64,000 bases of DNA. Source: Lentzea terrae (lineage in GTDB: Bacteria > Actinomycetota > Actinomycetes > Mycobacteriales > Pseudonocardiaceae). Shown one piece after another: positions 60,077-64,000 of this stretch; positions within the stretch are counted from its first letter, which is position 1, and the number at the start of each line of letters is the position of its first letter. The stretch is from positions 32,290-96,289 of the forward strand of contig NZ_QFWW01000008.1 in NCBI RefSeq assembly GCF_003265345.1, in the 5' to 3' direction. The notes beneath the pieces are model-generated. The model had not been told where the DNA came from. It searched no databases and saw only the letters and a list, made by a program, of their open reading frames with translations. The position numbers and the translations under genes are program-made.

Positions 60077-61522
60077 TTAGGACTCGATGTTGGCCATGAC
60101 GTGCTTGACGCGCGTGTATTCCTCGAACCCGTACATCGAGAGGTCCTTGCCGTAGCCGGAGTGCTTGAAACCACCGTGCGGCATCTCGGCGACCAGCGGG
60201 ATGTGCGTGTTGATCCAGACGCAGCCGAAGTCCAGCCGCTTGCTCATCCGCATGGCGCGGCCGAAGTCACGGGTCCACACGCTGGACGCCAGGCCGTAGT
60301 CGACGCCGTTGGCCCACGCGACGGCCTGGTCCTCGTCGGCGAACCGCTGCACGGTGATGACCGGGCCGAAGATCTCGCGCTGCACCATCTCGTCGTCCTG
60401 GCGCAGTCCGGTGACGACGGTGGGCTCGACGAAGAAACCCCGGTCGCCCTGGCGGCGGCCGCCCGCGGTGATCTCGGCGTGGTCGGGTGCGCGGTCGAGG
60501 AACCCGGTGACGTGGGCGAGCTGTCGTGCGTTGTTCACCGGCGGCACCAATGCGTCCGGGTCCTCGGCGCCCTTCTCGAAGGTTGTGGTCGTGCGCTTGG
60601 CCTGTTCGGTGAGTGCGGCCACGAAGTCGTCGTGGACGCGCGGACTCACGAGCACGCGGGTGGCAGCCGTGCAGTCCTGCCCGGCGTTGAAGTAGCCCGC
60701 CGTGGCGATCCCGGCGGCCGCGGCTTCCACGTCGGCGTCGTCGAACACGACGACCGGGGCCTTGCCGCCGAGCTCGAGGTGCACTCGTTTGAGGTCGCGC
60801 GCCGCCGACGTCGCCACGGCGCTGCCCGCCCGCACCGAGCCGGTGATCGCCACGAGCTGCGGGATCTCGTGCTCCACCAGGGCACGCCCGGTCTCCGGGC
60901 CGCCGCACACGACGTTGAACACCCCGGCGGGCAGGACCTCGGCCGCGAGCTCGGCCAGTCGCAACGTGCTCACCGGGGTCGTGTCGGACGGCTTGAGCAC
61001 GATCGTGTTGCCGGCCGCGAGCGCGGGGGCGATCTTCCAGACGGCCATCAGCAGCGGGTAGTTCCACGGAGTGACCTGACCGACGACGCCGATCGGCTCG
61101 CGCCGCACGAAGCTGGTGTGGCCGGGCAGGTACTCGCTCGCGGCCTTGCCCTCCAGCACGCGCGCGGCACCCGCGAAGAACCTCAGGTGATCCACCGCGG
61201 TAGGCAGTTCCTCGCTCGCCGTGAGTCCGACGGGCTTGCCCGTGTTGCGGCTCTCGGCCCGCACGAGCTCGTCGGCGTGCTCCTCCACCAGGTCGGCGAA
61301 CGCCAGCAACGCGCGCTGCCGTTGCGCGGGCGTCGACTCGCCCCAGGTCTCGAACGCCCTGGCGGCGACCCGGCAGGCGCGGTCGACGTCCTCGGCACCG
61401 GAGACCGGGGCGCTCCCGAACGCCGCACCGCTCGCGGGGTCGATCAGGTCCGCGCGGTGGTCCTCGACCGTGCCGGTGTGCTCGCCGCCGACGAAGTTGC
61501 GCAGTTCCAGCTTGTCGCTCAC
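60077..61522 (-). CDS. Aldehyde dehydrogenase (gamma-aminobutyraldehyde type)
   Basis: 481 aa NAD(P)-dependent [38 protein letters not shown] (cofactor site), [19 protein letters not shown] (general-base Glu), [14 protein letters not shown] (nucleophile Cys near 278) and the [30 protein letters not shown] end typical of aminobutyraldehyde dehydrogenases. Probably oxidises 4-aminobutyraldehyde to GABA. GTG start with AAGGAG eight bases upstream. First gene of the operon with agmatinase. Confidence 0.92.
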   Translation of the reverse strand: MSDKLELRNFVGGEHTGTVEDHRADLIDPASGAAFGSAPVSGAEDVDRACRVAARAFETWGESTPAQRQRALLAFADLVEEHADELVRAESRNTGKPVGLTASEELPTAVDHLRFFAGAARVLEGKAASEYLPGHTSFVRREPIGVVGQVTPWNYPLLMAVWKIAPALAAGNTIVLKPSDTTPVSTLRLAELAAEVLPAGVFNVVCGGPETGRALVEHEIPQLVAITGSVRAGSAVATSAARDLKRVHLELGGKAPVVVFDDADVEAAAAGIATAGYFNAGQDCTAATRVLVSPRVHDDFVAALTEQAKRTTTTFEKGAEDPDALVPPVNNARQLAHVTGFLDRAPDHAEITAGGRRQGDRGFFVEPTVVTGLRQDDEMVQREIFGPVITVQRFADEDQAVAWANGVDYGLASSVWTRDFGRAMRMSKRLDFGCVWINTHIPLVAEMPHGGFKHSGYGKDLSMYGFEEYTRVKHVMANIES

Positions 61523-61553
61523 GGTGCTTCTCCTTGGTCAGCGGGCATGTCGA

Positions 61554-61566
61554 CAACCGAATCAGT
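61554..61566 (-). promoter_or_regulatory. Shared Lrp-type motif upstream of the aldehyde dehydrogenase
   Basis: Minus-strand ACTGATTCGGTTG, 12 of 13 bases identical with 62200-62212. It is 32 bases upstream of the ALDH GTG. Probably a binding site of the adjacent Lrp/AsnC protein. A near-palindrome CTACCGTATCCGTAG lies at 61585-61599. Confidence 0.5.
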
Positions 61567-61683
61567 CGATTGAATGCCTTCAAGCTACCGTATCCGTAGT
61601 CATATGGCGATTGGTGTGACCGGATCCGTCGTCGGCGTCGTGTCTGGAGCGTGCTGGTGATCTCGCGATGTAAAACTGTGCGC

Positions 61684-62166
61684 GTGAAGAGGACGAGCCC
61701 CGCGGACGACCGCAACCAGCTGATCATCGACGACGTCTCCAAGGCGATCATCGAGCAGCTCCAGCAGGACGGCCGGCGGGCGTACGCGACGATCGGCAAG
61801 GCGGTGGGGCTGTCCGAGGCGGCGGTGCGCCAGCGGGTGCAGCGCCTGTCGGACGCCGGTGTCATCCAGATCGTCGCGGTCACCGATCCGCTCCAGGTCG
61901 GGCTGTTCCGCCAGGCGCTCGTGGCGGTCAACGTGCAGGGGCCGATCGAGCCGGTGGCCGACGCGCTCGCCGAGATCGACGAGGTCGCGTATGTCGTGAT
62001 CTGTGCTGGTCGCTTCGACGTGCTGTGCGAGGTCGTGTGTGAAGACGACGCCGCTCTGCTCGACCTGATCTCTCGTCGCGTGCGCACGTTGCCGGGCGTG
62101 GCCGACACCGAGGTCCTCGTCTACCTGTCGCTGCGCAAGCAGTCGTACCAGTGGGGCACTCGCTGA
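61684..62166 (+). CDS. Lrp/AsnC-family regulator
   Basis: 160 aa. N-terminal HTH (ISKAIIEQL-type helix: DVSKAIIEQLQQDGRRAYATIGKAVGLSEAAVRQRVQRLSDAGVIQIVAV) and C-terminal RAM domain (VNVQGPIEPVADALAEIDEVAYVVICAGRFDVLCEVVCED...LPGVADTEVLVYLSLRKQSYQWG). GTG start with TAAAAC seven bases upstream, compatible with a leaderless transcript. Lies between the ALDH/agmatinase operon and the aminotransferase, which it probably regulates in response to a polyamine or amino acid. Confidence 0.92.
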   Translation: MKRTSPADDRNQLIIDDVSKAIIEQLQQDGRRAYATIGKAVGLSEAAVRQRVQRLSDAGVIQIVAVTDPLQVGLFRQALVAVNVQGPIEPVADALAEIDEVAYVVICAGRFDVLCEVVCEDDAALLDLISRRVRTLPGVADTEVLVYLSLRKQSYQWGTR

Positions 62167-62199
62167 CTGCGGATTTCGTCGCCTGTTCGGCCATCAGCT

Positions 62200-62236
62200 A
62201 CTGATTCGCTTGCTATCGCGCGTTCCGTGTGCGATA
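62200..62236 (+). promoter_or_regulatory. Lrp-type motif and inverted repeat before the aminotransferase
   Basis: ACTGATTCGCTTG (62200-62212) matches the ALDH-upstream motif; TATCG (62214-62218) and CGATA (62232-62236) form an inverted repeat. The block ends ten bases before the ATG. Confidence 0.5.
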
Positions 62237-62245
62237 AACGTAGGC

Positions 62246-63586
62246 ATGCCGCTTGACAATCTCTGGTTGCACTTCACGCGCCACTCCGCTGCCGACGACC
62301 ACGGTCTGCCCGTCATCGCGCGCGGAGAAGGCGCGTACGTCTGGGACACCGAGGGCAGGCGGTACCTCGACGGGCTCGCCGGCCTGTTCGCCGTGCAGGT
62401 CGGCCACGGCCGCGAGGAACTCGCCGAGGCCGCGGCCAGGCAGACGCGGGAGCTCGCCTACTTCCCGCTGTGGTCGGCCGCCCACCCGCGGGCGATCGAG
62501 CTGGCCGAGCGCCTGGTCGCCGACGCGCCGGGCGATCTCAACCGGGTCTTCTTCACCGTCAGCGGCGGCGAGTCCGTCGAAACGGCGTGGAAGCTCGCCA
62601 AGAACTACTTCAAGCTCACCGGCAAGCCGACCAAGCACAAGGTCATCAGCCGGTCGCTCGCCTACCACGGCACCTCGCAGGGCGCCCTGTCGATCACCGG
62701 GCTGCCCGCGCTGAAGAAGGACTTCGAACCGCTGGTGCCCAGCACGATCCGGGTGCCCAACACCAACTTCTACCGCGCGCCGGAGCACGCCGACGACTAC
62801 GAGGCGTTCGGCCGGTGGGCCGCGGACCAGATCGAGCAGGCCATCCTGTTCGAGGGCGCGGACACCGTGGCGGCCGTGTTCCTCGAACCGGTGCAGAACA
62901 CCGGCGGCTGCTTCCCGCCGCCGCCCGGCTACTTCCAGCGCGTCCGCGAGATCTGCGACCGCCACGACGTGCTGCTGGTTTCGGACGAGGTGGTGTGCGC
63001 CATCGGCCGGCTCGGCCACACGTTCGGCGCCCAGCGGTTCGGCTACCAGCCCGACATGATCACCACCGCCAAGGGGCTCACGTCCGGCTACGCCCCGCTC
63101 GGTGCCGTGATCCTGGACGAGAGGCTGATGGAACCGTTCCGCCAGGACGGCACGATCTTCATGCACGGCTCGACCTACGGCGGGCACCCCGTGTCGTGCG
63201 CGGTGGCGCTCGCGAACCTCGACCTGATCGAGCGCGATGGCATCTACCAGCACGTGCTGTCCGAACAGGACGCTTTCAAGTCCACCTTGGACAAGCTGCG
63301 AGACCTGCCGATCGTCGGCGACGTCCGCGGCACGGGCTTCTTCTACGGCATCGAACTGGTCAAGGACAAGGACGCCAAGACGAGCTTCACCGCGGAGGAG
63401 TCCGAGCGGATCCTCAAGGGGTACGTGTCCAGCACCTTGTTCGACAACGGTCTGTACTGCCGTGCCGACGACCGCGCGGAACCGGTCGTCCAGCTCTCAC
63501 CGCCGTTGATCTGCGACCAGTCCCACTTCGACGAGATGGAGCAGATCATCCGGCTCGCGCTGGAAGGTGCCTGGAAGCTGATCTAG
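62246..63586 (+). CDS. Class III aminotransferase (putrescine/GABA type)
   Basis: 446 aa PLP-dependent omega-aminotransferase: YVWDTEGRRYLDGLAGLFAVQVGHG, SGGESVETAWKLAKNY, YHGTSQGALSITG, LLVSDEVVCAIGRLGHTFG (PLP Asp) and MITTAKGLTSGYAPLGAVI (PLP Lys near 276). Close to the SpuC/putrescine-pyruvate or beta-alanine-pyruvate group. Would convert putrescine to 4-aminobutyraldehyde for the adjacent ALDH. Followed by a strong hairpin. Confidence 0.92.
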   Translation: MPLDNLWLHFTRHSAADDHGLPVIARGEGAYVWDTEGRRYLDGLAGLFAVQVGHGREELAEAAARQTRELAYFPLWSAAHPRAIELAERLVADAPGDLNRVFFTVSGGESVETAWKLAKNYFKLTGKPTKHKVISRSLAYHGTSQGALSITGLPALKKDFEPLVPSTIRVPNTNFYRAPEHADDYEAFGRWAADQIEQAILFEGADTVAAVFLEPVQNTGGCFPPPPGYFQRVREICDRHDVLLVSDEVVCAIGRLGHTFGAQRFGYQPDMITTAKGLTSGYAPLGAVILDERLMEPFRQDGTIFMHGSTYGGHPVSCAVALANLDLIERDGIYQHVLSEQDAFKSTLDKLRDLPIVGDVRGTGFFYGIELVKDKDAKTSFTAEESERILKGYVSSTLFDNGLYCRADDRAEPVVQLSPPLICDQSHFDEMEQIIRLALEGAWKLI

Positions 63587-63590
63587 GGGC

Positions 63591-63626
63591 GAGTGGTTTC
63601 CGCCGCCGCCGCAACGGAAACCACTC
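63591..63626. terminator. Bidirectional terminator
   Basis: GAGTGGTTTCCG (63591-63602) and its exact complement (63615-63626) form a 12-bp stem with a 12-base loop between the convergent aminotransferase and esterase genes. Confidence 0.8.
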
Positions 63627-63634
63627 ACGACTGA

Positions 63635-64000
63635 TCAGCTGGAGATGCCGAAGAACTGCAGTGCGACCGCCGCCATCCCGGCCGACGGCAGGCTGTGACC
63701 GGCGCCCTGGATGCTGTACGCCTCGACCTTGTCGGCGTAGCGGCGCCGGTTCCAGTTGGGGCGCGGGGTGTCGGTGGACGTCGGCGTCTGGCTCAGCCCG
63801 AACACGTTGGTCCACTGCTCGATCGACTCCTGCAGCAGGGAGTAGGGCACGAGCGTGTCGTTGGTGCCGTGCCACAACTGCATGCGCGGGCGCTGGCCGG
63901 TGTAGCCGGGGTAGGCCTGCCGGACGGCGTCACCCCACTGCTGCGGGGTGCGGTTCATGCTTCCGTTGGTGCACTTGCTGCCGGGCGGCGGGAAGTCGGC
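63635..64000 (-). CDS. PHB-depolymerase/feruloyl-esterase-like secreted esterase (C-terminal part)
   Basis: Partial: the gene continues beyond the window on the minus strand. Visible ~122 residues: MNRTPQQWGDAVRQAYPGYTG, RPRMQLWHGTNDTLVPYSLLQESIEQWTNVFGLS (catalytic Asp in GTNDTLVP), and YSIQGAGHSLPSAGMAAVALQFFGIS (catalytic His in GAGHSLP). Typical of the PHB depolymerase/acetylxylan or feruloyl esterase family (LpqC/Fae). The Ser elbow and signal peptide lie outside. Confidence 0.8.
   Translation of the reverse strand, partial: ADFPPPGSKCTNGSMNRTPQQWGDAVRQAYPGYTGQRPRMQLWHGTNDTLVPYSLLQESIEQWTNVFGLSQTPTSTDTPRPNWNRRRYADKVEAYSIQGAGHSLPSAGMAAVALQFFGISS

Noticed and set aside
60267..62108. 613-aa minus-strand frame through the ALDH and Lrp genes
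   Set aside because: Crosses gene boundaries in a shadow frame of two well supported genes.
63603..63614. CCG triplet run as a microsatellite
   Set aside because: Only three units and it forms the loop of a terminator hairpin.

Overview
The window is about 70% GC throughout, with nearly all third codon positions G or C, many GTG starts and many 4-base ATGA/GTGA gene overlaps. The gene families (ECF41-type sigma factor, DUF5999, DUF7144, DUF3040, large LuxR regulators with an AAA ATPase, MGT glycosyltransferase, AbfB-domain GH43 enzymes) point to an actinomycete, probably Pseudonocardiaceae (Lentzea/Saccharothrix-like). That placement is inference. No rRNA, tRNA, CRISPR array or transposase gene was recognised.

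Layout. 0.2-2.8 kb: a MalT-like LuxR ATPase regulator. 3.2-11.6 kb: a stress/dormancy-flavoured block with an Rv2629/Vms1-like release-factor homologue, a DivIVA-like coiled coil and an MFS pump in one overlapping operon; a GH15 / DUF1269 / two-TM ion channel operon; a DUF7144 and AI-2E-family membrane pair; and a CBS-pair protein. 10.5-12.05 kb and 14.66-14.78 kb are gene graveyards with at least five recognisable remnants. 12.06-14.54 kb: a MarR regulator, a palindromic operator and a DsbA-like / MBL-fold / SnoaL-like trio. 15.1-15.8 kb: a spermidine-synthase-like protein. 16.05-23.1 kb: a complete sugar (ribose/xylose-type) ABC importer with oxidoreductase, TIM-barrel isomerase and ROK regulator. 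23.9-27.4 kb: a tightly overlapping operon of patatin, MGT-type glycosyltransferase, small membrane protein and alpha/beta-hydrolase-like protein, the best candidate here for an undescribed (glyco)lipid pathway. 27.4-39.0 kb: three paralogous ~910-residue LuxR/ATPase regulators interleaved with YceI, DUF3040, universal stress protein, a truncated ECF41 sigma factor and a second CBS protein. 39.0-43.4 kb: an SDR/membrane operon, two tiny Cys-containing proteins and a fifth LuxR ATPase regulator. 43.5-46.4 kb: small genes (AMIN-like secreted protein, J-domain protein, MerR regulator opposite a near-consensus promoter) and a nonsense-inactivated alpha/beta hydrolase. 46.4-49.2 kb: two secreted GH43-AbfB arabinan-type enzymes behind LacI-type operators. 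50.5-55.7 kb: an RND pump divergent from a NarL-type two-component system. 55.8-63.6 kb: an agmatine/putrescine catabolic module (APC permease, amidohydrolase, agmatinase, aldehyde dehydrogenase, Lrp/AsnC regulator, class III aminotransferase). 63.6 kb to the end: the C-terminal part of a secreted esterase.

Themes. (1) Homologues of several M. tuberculosis DosR-regulon families (Rv2629, Hrp1-type CBS, USP, an Rv1733c remnant) occur on one segment. (2) Convergent genes repeatedly run into each other's antisense at their 3' ends (AI-2E/remnant, LuxR/YceI, sigma/CBS), which looks like tail-to-tail deletion junctions; the sigma factor has lost almost all of its SnoaL domain this way. (3) Shared short motifs suggest local regulons: GTACCGGGA before two of the three paralogous LuxR genes, and TGATTCG before three transcription units of the polyamine module.
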